The position numbers and the translations under genes are program-made. The notes under the pieces are model-generated. The model was not told the DNA's origin and made no database searches. It saw nothing but the letters and a program-made list of their open reading frames with translations. 64,000 nucleotides of DNA from Altibacter sp. (GTDB lineage Bacteria; Bacteroidota; Bacteroidia; Flavobacteriales; Flavobacteriaceae): assembly GCA_002696485.1 (NCBI GenBank), contig NZTP01000083.1:1-64000 (forward strand), written 5' to 3'. The stretch's first letter is position 1, and each line of letters opens with the position of its first letter. Shown piece after piece: positions 1 to 10,060 of this stretch.

Positions 1-2081
1 CTGAAAGCAAAGGTCATAAAAGGTGTGAACTTTCTGAAAAAGAGGTCTTCGTCGTACGACAAATAGCTACCTGCGAGACCATACCGCATCGCATACAGCG
101 GTTGGTTCTTAAATTGCTGTGTGTATATAAGGGATCCACTCCCCAACAACGTATTGGAGCGCAGCCCCAGCTTTGGCGTGAAGTTATAATGAAATGCCTT
201 GGGAAGCACCGTTTTATTGTAGAGTTTCGCTCCAAGGATCAAACCGTCGTATAGGTTGTAATCGAATTCAGGCATAAAGAACAACTGATTGTACCTCGAG
301 TCACCTACATCCTGAAAGAGACGGAATTGAATAGGTCGGTTGAGCAAGCCTCTGACATTATGATAGTTATTCCGCTGATTATATTCGGGGATGATCTCTT
401 CGTAGTTGAGGACCAATTTTCGAACATCTTTGGCAGGAACCGTAACCGTTGCGGTAGAGTCGATAGGTAAAAGCCATTGTTTGAAAATGATGCTGTCCTT
501 GTTGATTCCATATAATGAAACAGGCATGGCATTATCTCGTAGGTTCTTCACCAAGACGTTTAATGAATCGCCTCGTTTGCGCACTTTCTTTATTTTAAAA
601 TCAATGGTCGTATCTGTGCCCACATAATCCTCGAAGAACCAATCAATTGGCAATGTAGTATTTGCAGCAAGTGTTTTTCTAAATTGTTGAGAGGTTACCG
701 GTTTCAGACGGTACTTCGTATAGAATTCCTTGATCGCATGGTTCAATTGATCACGCCCTAAATAATCGGCAACATAATCCAAACCGTCCCCGCCGTAATA
801 GTCTCCGGCTATATTCTTATTGAATTTCACCAACGAATCCTTAGGGGTTATAAGCGCCTGATTCAAATTATTACGTGCCATGTTGAGGTAAAGAAGCGGA
901 TATTGATCATTAAACTCCAACTTCGAAGCATGTGACCAGCGTATCACCCAAAAGTTGCTAAGATTTCCAATGATCTTCATCTTGGGGTAATAGGTTTCTA
1001 CATACTCCATCATTAAATAGATCTGTAGCGCTCCCGTGAGCCAATAATCTTTTCGGGGATGCAACGGAAGGGTGTTCTCTATATAGTTTCGGGTGATGGT
1101 TTTAAGTTGTTCCATGTCGTACTCGAAGCCATCAGGGAACGGACTAATAAAATCGGGAAGCTGATTTAGCCCATAGACAGGATTGTTCTTGTAGTCAGAC
1201 TCACTAATCACCATCTTTTCAAATGGATATTCCCCTAATTTATTGTCTAGGAAATAAGTGATCCTATCGATTAATAAGGCTTTGATAGGCGGTGAAACCT
1301 TTTTATCTTCAAGATTAGTGATCACTTCAACACGATCTGTCACCACACTTTTAAAATTCGATTGTTGTTCCAAGTGAACGATCGCCTTGACGCGATCTGC
1401 TCCTTCAAGTATTGTAGTTTTTGTTTTTTCTGAAATGGTTTCAGAAACAACCGAAAGATCTGATATCACCTGATACCGCGGAGGTGTATGGAGCGTGATG
1501 GTAAATTGCGATGGCAGTAAGAACAGGTCGTCTGTATTTTTATTGCTGTACGCATGCCATTCACCATTGTACACAGCCGGAGAAATGTACCAATGCTGTA
1601 ACCTGTAATCATTGTTCCTAGTGACGCCGTATCGTGTAAATTTATCACTGGGCAGTTTAATGGTGTAAAGAAGCTTCACGACAACTTCTTGGCCCGGGAG
1701 CAGCGGTTCCAATAAGGATACCTCTAAAATGTCTACTTCTTCACCACGTTGCCAGTCCAACGGAAGCCCTTCGGCATTGGCAATGCTATACAGGGTGGTG
1801 CTTCCGCGATCCTCCTTCTTTTCAAAATGGAAGGAACTGTCGTAGTTTTCGGCAAATCGTTTCGCTAATGGTGTTGTTTTATTTGAAAAACTGTTTGCCC
1901 AGTCATTGAAATAAATTGTTGAAAGCGGGGTCGTGGATGTATTTCTGAAAGTTACCGCTTGTTTGATGTTTAGTTCTTTCTTCTCGGGATCCAAAGTAGC
2001 ATCAATAACAATGTCATGCTGCGCAAACAGGCTTACTGTCCAGCAATAAAAAACAAGTATTAGAAGGTGTTTCAGAATCAA
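1..2081 (-). CDS. M1-peptidase-like protein lacking the zinc site, with C-terminal barrel-like region (3' end outside window)
   Basis: The frame stays open from a TTG at 2081 (CTG at 2075 is an alternative) to the window edge, about 693 residues without a stop. The TTG overlaps the stop of the upstream gene as TTGA. An N-terminal signal peptide ends near LFAQ. The next ~550 residues have the layout of M1 (gluzincin) aminopeptidases: a beta-rich N domain, a GAMEN-like position and a helical region. The catalytic motifs are missing. Where HEXXH is expected the protein reads TRNYIENT, and the GAMEN position reads NPVYGLNQ. After about residue 560 the sequence turns into alternating aromatic strands (for example FFMPEFDYNLYDG), as in an outer-membrane barrel. 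I infer a periplasmic or surface pseudo-peptidase anchored by a barrel; its substrate is unknown. The family is fairly sure, the inactivity is probable. Confidence 0.72.
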   Translation of the reverse strand, partial: MILKHLLILVFYCWTVSLFAQHDIVIDATLDPEKKELNIKQAVTFRNTSTTPLSTIYFNDWANSFSNKTTPLAKRFAENYDSSFHFEKKEDRGSTTLYSIANAEGLPLDWQRGEEVDILEVSLLEPLLPGQEVVVKLLYTIKLPSDKFTRYGVTRNNDYRLQHWYISPAVYNGEWHAYSNKNTDDLFLLPSQFTITLHTPPRYQVISDLSVVSETISEKTKTTILEGADRVKAIVHLEQQSNFKSVVTDRVEVITNLEDKKVSPPIKALLIDRITYFLDNKLGEYPFEKMVISESDYKNNPVYGLNQLPDFISPFPDGFEYDMEQLKTITRNYIENTLPLHPRKDYWLTGALQIYLMMEYVETYYPKMKIIGNLSNFWVIRWSHASKLEFNDQYPLLYLNMARNNLNQALITPKDSLVKFNKNIAGDYYGGDGLDYVADYLGRDQLNHAIKEFYTKYRLKPVTSQQFRKTLAANTTLPIDWFFEDYVGTDTTIDFKIKKVRKRGDSLNVLVKNLRDNAMPVSLYGINKDSIIFKQWLLPIDSTATVTVPAKDVRKLVLNYEEIIPEYNQRNNYHNVRGLLNRPIQFRLFQDVGDSRYNQLFFMPEFDYNLYDGLILGAKLYNKTVLPKAFHYNFTPKLGLRSNTLLGSGSLIYTQQFKNQPLYAMRYGLAGSYLSYDEDLFFRKFTPFMTFAF

Positions 2082-3322
2082 GAAGTCTTAAGAAATTTGA
2101 GAGGTTTACTGCCGGTAACCCTGCTTTTTATATAGTAAATGCCATTGGCAAGATGTGCTACCGGTATGGTGATCGCTTCGGAAGCAGTGCCGTCCACAGT
2201 CATCAATCGTTGTCCCAATACATTATAGATGTCAAGGGTCATAGGTTCCAAAAGCGCATCAATAAGCAGCGTTAGTGTTTCCGAAGCCATGGTCTGCTGC
2301 AGTTGAAAACCGCTTTCAGAGGTATTCATATCTGCCACACTAAGCACGATCTGCCTGTCGGTTTCCAATTCCATTACTACCGGAAGGTGATCGCTCATAC
2401 TGAACAATGAATTTCGCAACAGCTGACCGTACACTCCATCACAGGAGGCATCACTAATATCGTTATTGTAACAGTTCCCGTTATTTCCGAAAGCATTGTA
2501 CGAATCCGGCACGTAGCGCAGGGTAGGATCTGAGGTCATGTTCTGTGATATCATAATAAAATCAAATCGGTCGTCCAAACCGCCGCCGGCACCTGCACCA
2601 AATGTACCCGAGCTTATACGGGTACTCTGGGTGTGGATGTCTTGGAAGTCGATATTGTTGTTCCAGTCACCGGGACGATCGATAGGATCTGCCATGGTGA
2701 TGTTATTCGAGCTGTCCAAAAGCTCCTGATATGCGGGTTCGTTGGCGTCGTACAAATTAAGATCGCCCGCAAAGATCACATAGGTATTTGGGTCGATGGT
2801 GCTTAAAAAATCTGTGAAGGCTGTAACCATATCTAAGCGTTGTGCTTCATTACTACTGCCTTGACTGGATTTTAAGTGAGTTACGAACACTTCTAAAAAA
2901 ACCGGGTTAGTAGTTCCATCTGCAGTACTAAGCTTTAGTCTGTAGCGATTGATATCACGAATATTGGTGGTGATCACTTCCGAAGACTCCAAGGTAAACA
3001 TGCCGGTCCTGAAATAAAGCAATTGCTGCAAATTGGAGGACCCCGACTGGTTAAGAACGAAGGGTGCGCGAGAGTAAAGGCCGTCACCGTCATTTAAGGA
3101 GATATTCAAGATCAGGTCTGCGCCAACTTCGTTTTCAAGTTCACACACCATAAAGATGTCGGGTTCGTACTCATTCAAGACATTCCGAAGGATCTCAGCA
3201 CGACTACCCGGAAGTGCAGAAGGGAACTCCAGTAAATTGTAGAACATGGTTTTGATCACTTCCTGGGCAGAAAGCGTAAATCCGAAGAACATCAAGGTAA
3301 TATAGAGGACTTTTCTAAGCAT
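2078..3322 (-). CDS. Secreted endonuclease/exonuclease/phosphatase-family protein with T9SS sorting domain
   Basis: 414 residues. A Sec signal peptide ends near TLSAQ. Residues ~20-340 form an endonuclease/exonuclease/phosphatase (DNase I-like) fold: CELENEVG carries the metal-binding Glu, FAGDLNLYD the central Asp-Asn pair, and SDHLPVVM the C-terminal Asp-His pair. The last ~70 residues (YNVLGQRLMTV, then LANGIYYIK) match the type A sorting domain of type IX secretion substrates. The protein is therefore expected to cross the outer membrane through the T9SS and be released or attached at the surface. It could act as an extracellular nuclease or phosphodiesterase; the substrate cannot be read from sequence. 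Its stop overlaps the start of the M1-like gene downstream, so the two are probably co-transcribed. Confidence 0.88.
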   Translation of the reverse strand: MLRKVLYITLMFFGFTLSAQEVIKTMFYNLLEFPSALPGSRAEILRNVLNEYEPDIFMVCELENEVGADLILNISLNDGDGLYSRAPFVLNQSGSSNLQQLLYFRTGMFTLESSEVITTNIRDINRYRLKLSTADGTTNPVFLEVFVTHLKSSQGSSNEAQRLDMVTAFTDFLSTIDPNTYVIFAGDLNLYDANEPAYQELLDSSNNITMADPIDRPGDWNNNIDFQDIHTQSTRISSGTFGAGAGGGLDDRFDFIMISQNMTSDPTLRYVPDSYNAFGNNGNCYNNDISDASCDGVYGQLLRNSLFSMSDHLPVVMELETDRQIVLSVADMNTSESGFQLQQTMASETLTLLIDALLEPMTLDIYNVLGQRLMTVDGTASEAITIPVAHLANGIYYIKSRVTGSKPLKFLKTS

Positions 3323-3341
3323 TAATGTGGGGCGTTGTAAA

Positions 3342-4031
3342 TTAGAAATTCGGACTTAAATTATATTTATCGTAGAAGCTGTTAAGGATGTCCAGCACCT
3401 CTTCTTCAGTATCCACAACATGGACCAGGTCCATGTCTTCCGGGCTAATATTGTTATTCATTTCCAGCACAGTACTTCGAATCCAATCCATGAGGCCACT
3501 CCAGAATTCGGTACCTACCAGTATAAGCGGAAACTTGTCGATCTTATGTGTTTGAATGAGTGTAAATGCTTCAAAGAATTCGTCCAAAGTACCAAATCCG
3601 CCGGGCATGACCACAAACCCTTGAGAGTATTTCACGAACATTACCTTACGAACAAAGAAATAGTCAAAGTCAATGCTCTTGTCACTATCTATATACGGAT
3701 TGTCATGTTGCTCAAAGGGAAGAGTGATGTTGAGTCCAACCGACGTTCCTCCCGCCAGATGTGCACCCTTATTACCTGCTTCCATGATTCCGGGGCCACC
3801 GCCGGTAATAACTCCGTATCCATGCTCTGTAATCTTTTTGGCAATACTTTCAGCCAGCTTGTAATATTTGTGATCCGGTTTGGTACGTGCCGACCCGAAG
3901 ATCGATACACAAGGGCCAATGCGACTCATTTTTTCGTAACCATTCACAAACTCTCCCATGATCTTAAAGATCGCCCAAGAGTCGTTCGTCTTAACTTCGT
4001 TCCAGTTTTTCGGAGTGTTCTCGTGTCTCAT
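3342..4031 (-). CDS. TIGR00730/LOG-family Rossmann-fold protein
   Basis: 229 residues with the hallmark PGGFGTLDE of the LOG family (PGGxGTxxE), plus GGGPGIMEAGN earlier in the Rossmann core. Family members are nucleoside 5'-monophosphate phosphoribohydrolases (LOG enzymes release cytokinin-type bases in plants and some bacteria); older annotations call them lysine decarboxylases, which the motif does not support. The protein looks cytosolic, with no signal peptide or membrane segment. It lies 19 bp upstream of the secreted nuclease gene on the same strand, so it may be the first gene of that operon, although the functions have no obvious link. The natural substrate in Bacteroidota is uncertain. 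Confidence 0.88.
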   Translation of the reverse strand: MRHENTPKNWNEVKTNDSWAIFKIMGEFVNGYEKMSRIGPCVSIFGSARTKPDHKYYKLAESIAKKITEHGYGVITGGGPGIMEAGNKGAHLAGGTSVGLNITLPFEQHDNPYIDSDKSIDFDYFFVRKVMFVKYSQGFVVMPGGFGTLDEFFEAFTLIQTHKIDKFPLILVGTEFWSGLMDWIRSTVLEMNNNISPEDMDLVHVVDTEEEVLDILNSFYDKYNLSPNF

Positions 4032-4125
4032 GAATTCGTTTTCTTTCTTCCGTTGTGATCAAAAATGACAGATCATCTACTTATAAACAGTTTGTCGTTA
4101 GTTTTCCCTAAGCACAGCTGGGTTG

Positions 4126-6957
4126 CTAATGTAATTCTTTTTTAAGGAAACGTGCCGTATAGCTTTTTTTATCTTGTATCAATTCCTCCGGAGTTCCAAG
4201 GGCCATGATCTCACCGCCCTTTTTGCCTCCTTCAGGCCCGATGTCTATAATATAATCAACGGTTTTGATGACATCCAGATTGTGTTCAATAATCACTACC
4301 GTATTCCCTTTGTCCACTAATTTGTTCAAGACCAACAATAACACTCTAATGTCCTCGAAATGCAGACCCGTAGTGGGTTCATCCAAGATGTAGAAAGTAT
4401 TACCGGTATCTCTTTTTGAAAGCTCAGTAGCTAATTTAATACGCTGTGCTTCTCCACCGGAAAGGGTCGTGGATTGTTGCCCCAAGGTTATATAACCCAA
4501 ACCAACGTCTTGTATGGTCTTTAATTTCCGGTAGATCTTTGGGATGGGTTCAAAAAAGGTACAGGCTTCATTGATAGTCATTTCCAGTACATCATGTATG
4601 GATTTCCCTTTATAACGAATCTCCAGGGTCTCTCTGTTAAATCGTTTTCCTTGGCAAGTCTCGCACTCGACATAGACATCGGGGAGAAAATTCATCTCGA
4701 TCACTCGCAATCCGCCGCCCTTACAGGTTTCACATCGTCCGCCGGCGACATTAAAACTGAAGCGACCCGGTTTGTACCCCCGTATCATGGCCTCCGGTAC
4801 TTTTGCGAACAAATTCCTTATTTCTGAAAATACTCCGGTATACGTTGCCGGATTGGAACGGGGAGTTCTGCCAATGGGTGATTGATTGATGTCAATAACC
4901 TTATCAATATGTTTAAGTCCGTCAATTTTTTTAAACGGCATCGGTTTTTTTACACCATTAAAGAAATGTGCATTGAGAATAGGGTAGAGGGTCTCATTGA
5001 TTAGGGTGGATTTCCCGCTGCCCGAAACACCTGTAACGCCGATCATGGTTCCCAAGGGAAAGCTAACACTCACATTCTTTAAATTATTTCCTGTCGCTCC
5101 GGTAAGGCTTAGGGTCTTTCCGTTGCCTACTCTTCGTTTCTTCGGAATTTCAATTTCCTTTGTTCCATTGAGATAATCGGCTGTAAGGGTGTGCTGTTTT
5201 TTTATTTCTGAAGGCGTTCCTTCCGAAACAATTTCCCCGCCATGACGACCTGCAGCCGGACCGATATCGATGACATAATCGGCATGTTCTATCATGTCTT
5301 TATCATGCTCTACCACCAGTACCGAATTGCCAATGTCCCGAAGCTGTAGCAATGAGTGGATTAATTTCTCATTATCTCTTTGATGCAGACCAATGCTGGG
5401 TTCATCTAAAATATAGAGTACGCCAACCAATTGCGAACCAATTTGCGTGGCAAGCCGAATACGCTGTGCTTCACCCCCCGAGAGAGATTTAGAACTTCGG
5501 TCCAATGCGAGGTAGGTGAGCCCCACGTCTACCAAGAATTGCAAGCGTGAGCGTACCTCCTTTATGATCTCTGAAGCGATCTTGCGTTGTGTTTCAGAGA
5601 GTTTAGATTCTAAGGATGCAAACCACTCGGCCAATTCCACCACGTCCATGTGGGCTAGTTGGGCGATATTCTTTCCATTCACTTTAAAATAGAGCGATTC
5701 CTTACGAAGCCTTGTACCTTCACACTCCGGACAAGCGATTTTATTCATGTATTCTTTGGCCCATCGCTTCAGGGATTTGGATTCATTTGCTTCATAGGTG
5801 TTCTGAAGGAAGGTGGCAACACCTTCAAAATCGATTTTATAGTTTCGTGTGATTCCAAGCGTCTTAGACTCGATATCAAATTTTTCATTGCCCCCGTAAA
5901 AGATCATTTGTTGAGCTGCTTCTGGGATACTTTCAAAAGGATCGCTCAACTTGAAGTTATAGCGTTCTGCGATCAATTCCAATTGTTTGAACACCCAATT
6001 ACTCTTTTGCGGACCATGAGGTGCCAAAGCACCCTGTTTTATGGACAACTGCTTGTTGGGAACGATTTTATCGAGATTCACTTCGTATAACTTACCAAGC
6101 CCCTTACAATTCGGGCACATTCCTTTGGGCGAATTAAAAGAAAAATTGTTGGGTTCGGGGTTGGGGTAGGAAACCCCACTGCTAGGACACATGAGCGATC
6201 GGCTAAAATACCGCACCGCATTCGTGTCGTTATCCAGTACCATGAGTACATCATCTCCATGATACATGGCAGTAACGATCGTTTCGGACAAACGCTTGTC
6301 GTTTTCAATATCCTCAGCGATTTTTAATCGGTCCACGACGATCTCAATGTCGTGTGTCTTGTAACGGTCGATCTTCATACCTTTTATGATATCCAGTACT
6401 TCTCCGTCCACACGAACCTTTAAGAATCCTTGCTTGGCGATCTGCTCGAACAATTCTCTGTAGTGACCTTTTCGAGAACGAACCACAGGTGCCAGAACAC
6501 TTACTTTCTTTCCTTTAAATTCTTCAATAATAAGCTGCTTGATCTGTTCATCGTTATAGCTTACCATTTTTTCCCCTGTATTATAACTGTAAGCATCACT
6601 GGCACGGGCAAAGAACAATCTAAGAAAGTCGTAGATTTCGGTAATGGTGCCTACGGTAGAACGCGGACTTTTACTGGTGGTTTTTTGTTCAATGGCAATA
6701 ACGGGGGACAAGCCGTCGATTTTATCAACATCCGGGCGTTCCAAACTACCAAGGAATTGGCGTGCATAGGCCGAGAAGGTCTCGATATACCGCCGCTGGC
6801 CTTCCGCATAGATCGTATCGAAGGCCAATGAAGATTTTCCGCTGCCCGAAAGCCCTGTAATTACAACCAACTTTTCCCGGGGAATGCGCACATCAATGTT
6901 CTTTAAATTGTGAACTCGCGCCCCGAGAACCTCAATAAAATCTTCATTTTTTATCAT
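4126..6957 (-). CDS. uvrA: UvrABC excinuclease subunit A
   Basis: 943 residues, the usual UvrA length. It is the damage-recognition ATPase of nucleotide excision repair and hands DNA to UvrB. Two ABC ATPase modules are complete: Walker [10 protein letters not shown] near residue 35 and GVSGSGKST in the second half, with signatures SLSGGEAQR and TLSGGEAQR. The zinc-binding cysteine clusters are present ([20 protein letters not shown] with CETCQG). I chose the ATG at 6957. An in-frame TTG at 6966 lies inside the promoter element TACCTTTG, so it is unlikely to be the start. The transcript must begin within a few bases of the ATG. No uvrB, uvrC or other repair gene is nearby. Confidence 0.97.
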   Translation of the reverse strand: MIKNEDFIEVLGARVHNLKNIDVRIPREKLVVITGLSGSGKSSLAFDTIYAEGQRRYIETFSAYARQFLGSLERPDVDKIDGLSPVIAIEQKTTSKSPRSTVGTITEIYDFLRLFFARASDAYSYNTGEKMVSYNDEQIKQLIIEEFKGKKVSVLAPVVRSRKGHYRELFEQIAKQGFLKVRVDGEVLDIIKGMKIDRYKTHDIEIVVDRLKIAEDIENDKRLSETIVTAMYHGDDVLMVLDNDTNAVRYFSRSLMCPSSGVSYPNPEPNNFSFNSPKGMCPNCKGLGKLYEVNLDKIVPNKQLSIKQGALAPHGPQKSNWVFKQLELIAERYNFKLSDPFESIPEAAQQMIFYGGNEKFDIESKTLGITRNYKIDFEGVATFLQNTYEANESKSLKRWAKEYMNKIACPECEGTRLRKESLYFKVNGKNIAQLAHMDVVELAEWFASLESKLSETQRKIASEIIKEVRSRLQFLVDVGLTYLALDRSSKSLSGGEAQRIRLATQIGSQLVGVLYILDEPSIGLHQRDNEKLIHSLLQLRDIGNSVLVVEHDKDMIEHADYVIDIGPAAGRHGGEIVSEGTPSEIKKQHTLTADYLNGTKEIEIPKKRRVGNGKTLSLTGATGNNLKNVSVSFPLGTMIGVTGVSGSGKSTLINETLYPILNAHFFNGVKKPMPFKKIDGLKHIDKVIDINQSPIGRTPRSNPATYTGVFSEIRNLFAKVPEAMIRGYKPGRFSFNVAGGRCETCKGGGLRVIEMNFLPDVYVECETCQGKRFNRETLEIRYKGKSIHDVLEMTINEACTFFEPIPKIYRKLKTIQDVGLGYITLGQQSTTLSGGEAQRIKLATELSKRDTGNTFYILDEPTTGLHFEDIRVLLLVLNKLVDKGNTVVIIEHNLDVIKTVDYIIDIGPEGGKKGGEIMALGTPEELIQDKKSYTARFLKKELH

Positions 6958-6963
6958 AGTTTG

Positions 6964-6971
6964 CAAAGGTA
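6964..6971 (-). promoter_or_regulatory. Bacteroidota -7 element TACCTTTG for uvrA
   Basis: TACCTTTG matches the Bacteroidota sigma-ABfr -7 consensus TAnnTTTG. It ends only 6 bases before the chosen uvrA ATG, so the mRNA would be leaderless or nearly so. No clear -33 TTG is visible at the expected distance. Confidence 0.55.
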
Positions 6972-7051
6972 CTCATTTGATATGAAAATTTAGAAGCCAT
7001 GCCCATGTGAAGGTGTTAATTTTCAGAAGAAATTCATAATAAATAGCTCCT

Positions 7052-8065
7052 TTACGAATTAGCCTCTTTGGAAAGGAACTGATAGAAGGTAGTTGCAATA
7101 AAGAAGATAAGACTGATTACAAAAGAGTAACTTATAAATAGTACCACGATCGAAAGGCCGAACAGCAGAAAACAAAGCGGTAACAACACACCAAAGAATA
7201 CTAAGGAGAGGAAAATACCGTACAGGTATTTGATGAGGTTAGGCATGCTCTTGGTGGAGTTGAACTGAAACTGGAAGAGTTTTGGCAATACTTCCTTAGT
7301 CATATATTCACCCAACTTCGAAAGGAAGACTTCATTGAAAGAAGAATCTTCAAAAGCTTCACTGTCTATGGTGTTCGCCAATTTCATGATCTTTTCTTGA
7401 TGTCTTTCAAAAACTGCATTCAGGTCTAAGGCTTCCTTGTAGACCGCATATTTATACCCAAAATAGAACCACAATCCGGAGCCGCATTTGTGTTCCAACC
7501 ACTTAGCCACAATATCCTGATTGTAAATCTTTGGGTAGGTAATATTCTCCGGGATGGTTTTATCCTTCGGACTCGTCATTAAAAGCGATTTAAGTTCCAG
7601 ATAGAGGTTTTCAGTGTCGGCGTAATTGTGGTTCTCCTGAAGGAATTCAATGGCGATCTTGGATTTTCCCTTGTAGAACTCTTTAACTTCAAAGAAGTTC
7701 AGTCCCGCAAATTCGTCATCTATATACTCCCTTAATCCCGGCAACCACATCTTTGAGCGGTAGAGTATATCTACAATGGTACGAAAATGATGCATTTTTT
7801 CTGTCACCTTACCCAAATTGTCAATAACATGTGCGCGCGTATTCTTAAGATTCATGGCAGCCAACGCCAGATACACCATGATCACGGCACTCAGGAATCC
7901 GCTAATGGCAATAAAAAGAGAAGAAAGACCGGAAAGCGTAGTTACAAATTCTGGTGATGCAGTATTCTTTTGCCAAAGTAGAAAGATTAAAGCAATACAA
8001 AGAAGCCCACTAAATACGAGTGGGATGAGGGCATACAAATCCTTTAAGAAAGATTTATTTCTCAT
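7052..8065 (-). CDS. Unrecognised four-helix integral membrane protein
   Basis: 337 residues; I do not recognise the family. Two membrane helices lie near the N terminus (about residues 13-33 and 46-69). A charged, helix-rich soluble domain of ~200 residues follows, then two more hydrophobic helices at ~275-335. Helix pairs flanking a cytoplasmic domain could form a sensor or scaffold, but no catalytic motif is visible. The gene stands alone between uvrA and the region downstream of ggt, with a terminator-like hairpin upstream, so it is probably monocistronic. No TAnnTTTG element is evident immediately upstream. Confidence 0.7.
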   Translation of the reverse strand: MRNKSFLKDLYALIPLVFSGLLCIALIFLLWQKNTASPEFVTTLSGLSSLFIAISGFLSAVIMVYLALAAMNLKNTRAHVIDNLGKVTEKMHHFRTIVDILYRSKMWLPGLREYIDDEFAGLNFFEVKEFYKGKSKIAIEFLQENHNYADTENLYLELKSLLMTSPKDKTIPENITYPKIYNQDIVAKWLEHKCGSGLWFYFGYKYAVYKEALDLNAVFERHQEKIMKLANTIDSEAFEDSSFNEVFLSKLGEYMTKEVLPKLFQFQFNSTKSMPNLIKYLYGIFLSLVFFGVLLPLCFLLFGLSIVVLFISYSFVISLIFFIATTFYQFLSKEANS

Positions 8066-8120
8066 AAAATGGGCCTTCCTGATGAAAGCAATGAAAAGAA
8101 GCGGCGTATCCCCAACTCAT

Positions 8121-8159
8121 AAAAAAAACATGATGCTTTTTTAATTGGTATAGCATCAT
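8121..8159 (-). terminator. Probable intrinsic terminator downstream of ggt
   Basis: On the minus strand, ATGATGC and GCATCAT (7-bp perfect stem, 16-nt loop) are followed by a G and eight T. It lies about 200 bp beyond the ggt stop and before the membrane-protein gene. The long loop makes it weaker than a classical terminator. I see nothing else in the 291-bp gap 8066-8356 except AT-rich DNA and a 4-bp GCC/GGC hairpin near 8276. Confidence 0.45.
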
Positions 8160-8356
8160 TTGTTCTTAATTATAGTATTTTTGAATGGATTCGTTGAGCT
8201 CCCCAAAGGCAAATATTCACCCTAGCTTCACTACTGATAATTCCTACAATTTATAGTTATTATCATCAAATTTAGCCTTTTTAGGCTCAATTTGTAGTAA
8301 AAAACTTACAATTCGATATGTGGTATCACAATTCCGATTAACGGCTAAAAAACCGA

Positions 8357-10060
8357 TTAAAATCCCACGGCCGTATCATCTCCTCTAAAATCGGCACCAC
8401 CTTCCAATCTGCCATCGGGTAGAATAAGAATAGCATCTACTTTTCCAATGATAGGGTCCACTTGGGTATTTCTAGGATAACCTTTTCGATCTAACGCATT
8501 CACGAGTGAGTCGGGGAATCGCCCTAATTCGTATCTTAAAGCGTCTGGTAACCATTGGTGATGGAAACGTGCCGCATCCACTGCAGCTTGCATGTCCATG
8601 TCAAACTCGTAGACATTTAAGATAGTTTGCGCGACAGAGGTAATGATAGTGGCACCACCCGGAGTTCCAACCACCATCCATAGGGCTCCATCTTTTTCTA
8701 CGATAGTAGGTGTCATCGCACTTAGCATTCTTTTTTGGGGAGCGATCGCATTGGCAGCACCCCCAATTAGTCCGTAAATATTAGGCTCCCCCGGCTTTGC
8801 ACTAAAGTCGTCCATCTGATTATTGAGGAAGAAACCTAGCTCGTCAACGTACATTTTAGAACCATATGCCGAGTTCAAGGTAGTCGTAACCGCTACGGCA
8901 TTCCCAAACTGATCTACAATGGAATAGTGTGTGGTTTCGGTACTTTCATATCCTGAAATAGTGCCATGAGCAATCGAATTAGAAGGTGTGGCGGTTTCAA
9001 AACTGAAGGAATCCATGCGCGCTTTTAAATAAGAATCATTCAAAAGGGAATCAATAGGGTTCTTAACAAAATCGGGATCCCCTAAATAATAACTTCGGTC
9101 GGCGTACGCCCTTCTTTCGGCCTCTGCCAAAACCTGAATGTAAGGAACGGTATTATGGCCATAAGTTTGGAGCGGATACGGAGCGACCATCTTGAGGATC
9201 TGCCCTAAGCAAACACCTCCGCTGGACGGCGGTCCCATGGAAATAACCCTTAGATCCTTGTAGTTAAAGGTGAGCGGTTCCCGCCATTCGGCTTCGTAAG
9301 CTTCAAGGTCTTCAAGTGTAATAATGCCATCGTTCTGTTGAATAAAGCCCACAAGTTTCTTGGCGGTTTCTCCCAAATAGAACTCGGCGCGTCCATTTTG
9401 TGCAATACGTTCCAACGTAGATGCTAACGCGGTATTCTTCAAGGTGTCGCCCGCCACATATACTTTAGAAAAAAGGGAAGGGCTTTTATTGACCGAATCG
9501 AACGCGGGACGGTATTCGTTCAATCGAATGGCTTGCTTTTCGGTGATCACATATCCTTTCTTGGCCAATCGTATCACAGGCTCCAACAGGACTTCCATGG
9601 GGAGGGTTCCTAATTTTTCCCGAACGGCAAAGATACCCGCCACCGTTCCCGGTACCCCAATGGCAAGGGCACCCGTCTTGCTTTTTTCAGAAAGGTAATT
9701 TCCCTCTGCATCCAGATACATATTTTGAGTTGCTGCCAAAGGGGCTTTTTCTCTGTAGTCGAAACTTCCCAATTCACCGTACTGTGTTCTATAGACCATA
9801 AAACCGCCACCACCCAGATTGCCTGCATAGGGATACGTGACGGCCAAAGCCATTTCTACTGCGACCATTGCATCGAAAGCATTGCCACCTTTCTGTAAGA
9901 TCTCAATACCTATTTTGGAGGCTTCTTCCCGCGCCGAAACGACCATGGCATTCCGAGCATGAACAGCCTGCTTGGAGGATGCTTCTACAAGGGATTGTTG
10001 CGTTTCTTGTTTGCAGGAAAAAAATGCAAGGGTTAAACATGCTAAAAGGACTGTCCTCAT
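8357..10060 (-). CDS. ggt: Gamma-glutamyltransferase (lipoprotein)
   Basis: 567 residues. A lipoprotein signal with lipobox AFFSC puts it in the periplasm or outer envelope. It hydrolyses glutathione or transfers its gamma-glutamyl group. The autoprocessing site is seen as STETTHYSIVD, where the Thr beginning the small subunit is the N-terminal nucleophile. GTPGGATI supplies the oxyanion/glycine loop, and NNQMDDFS is another conserved family segment. Length and order match a complete, cleavable proenzyme. The start codon overlaps the stop of the ACP phosphodiesterase-like gene as ATGA, so the two are translationally coupled. A dedicated role in amino-acid salvage from glutathione is inferred from the family. 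Confidence 0.95.
   Translation of the reverse strand: MRTVLLACLTLAFFSCKQETQQSLVEASSKQAVHARNAMVVSAREEASKIGIEILQKGGNAFDAMVAVEMALAVTYPYAGNLGGGGFMVYRTQYGELGSFDYREKAPLAATQNMYLDAEGNYLSEKSKTGALAIGVPGTVAGIFAVREKLGTLPMEVLLEPVIRLAKKGYVITEKQAIRLNEYRPAFDSVNKSPSLFSKVYVAGDTLKNTALASTLERIAQNGRAEFYLGETAKKLVGFIQQNDGIITLEDLEAYEAEWREPLTFNYKDLRVISMGPPSSGGVCLGQILKMVAPYPLQTYGHNTVPYIQVLAEAERRAYADRSYYLGDPDFVKNPIDSLLNDSYLKARMDSFSFETATPSNSIAHGTISGYESTETTHYSIVDQFGNAVAVTTTLNSAYGSKMYVDELGFFLNNQMDDFSAKPGEPNIYGLIGGAANAIAPQKRMLSAMTPTIVEKDGALWMVVGTPGGATIITSVAQTILNVYEFDMDMQAAVDAARFHHQWLPDALRYELGRFPDSLVNALDRKGYPRNTQVDPIIGKVDAILILPDGRLEGGADFRGDDTAVGF

Noticed and set aside
3420-4058. 212-residue open frame on the plus strand
   Set aside because: It is antisense to the LOG-family gene, whose motif PGGFGTLDE and length are clear; the antisense product has no family features.
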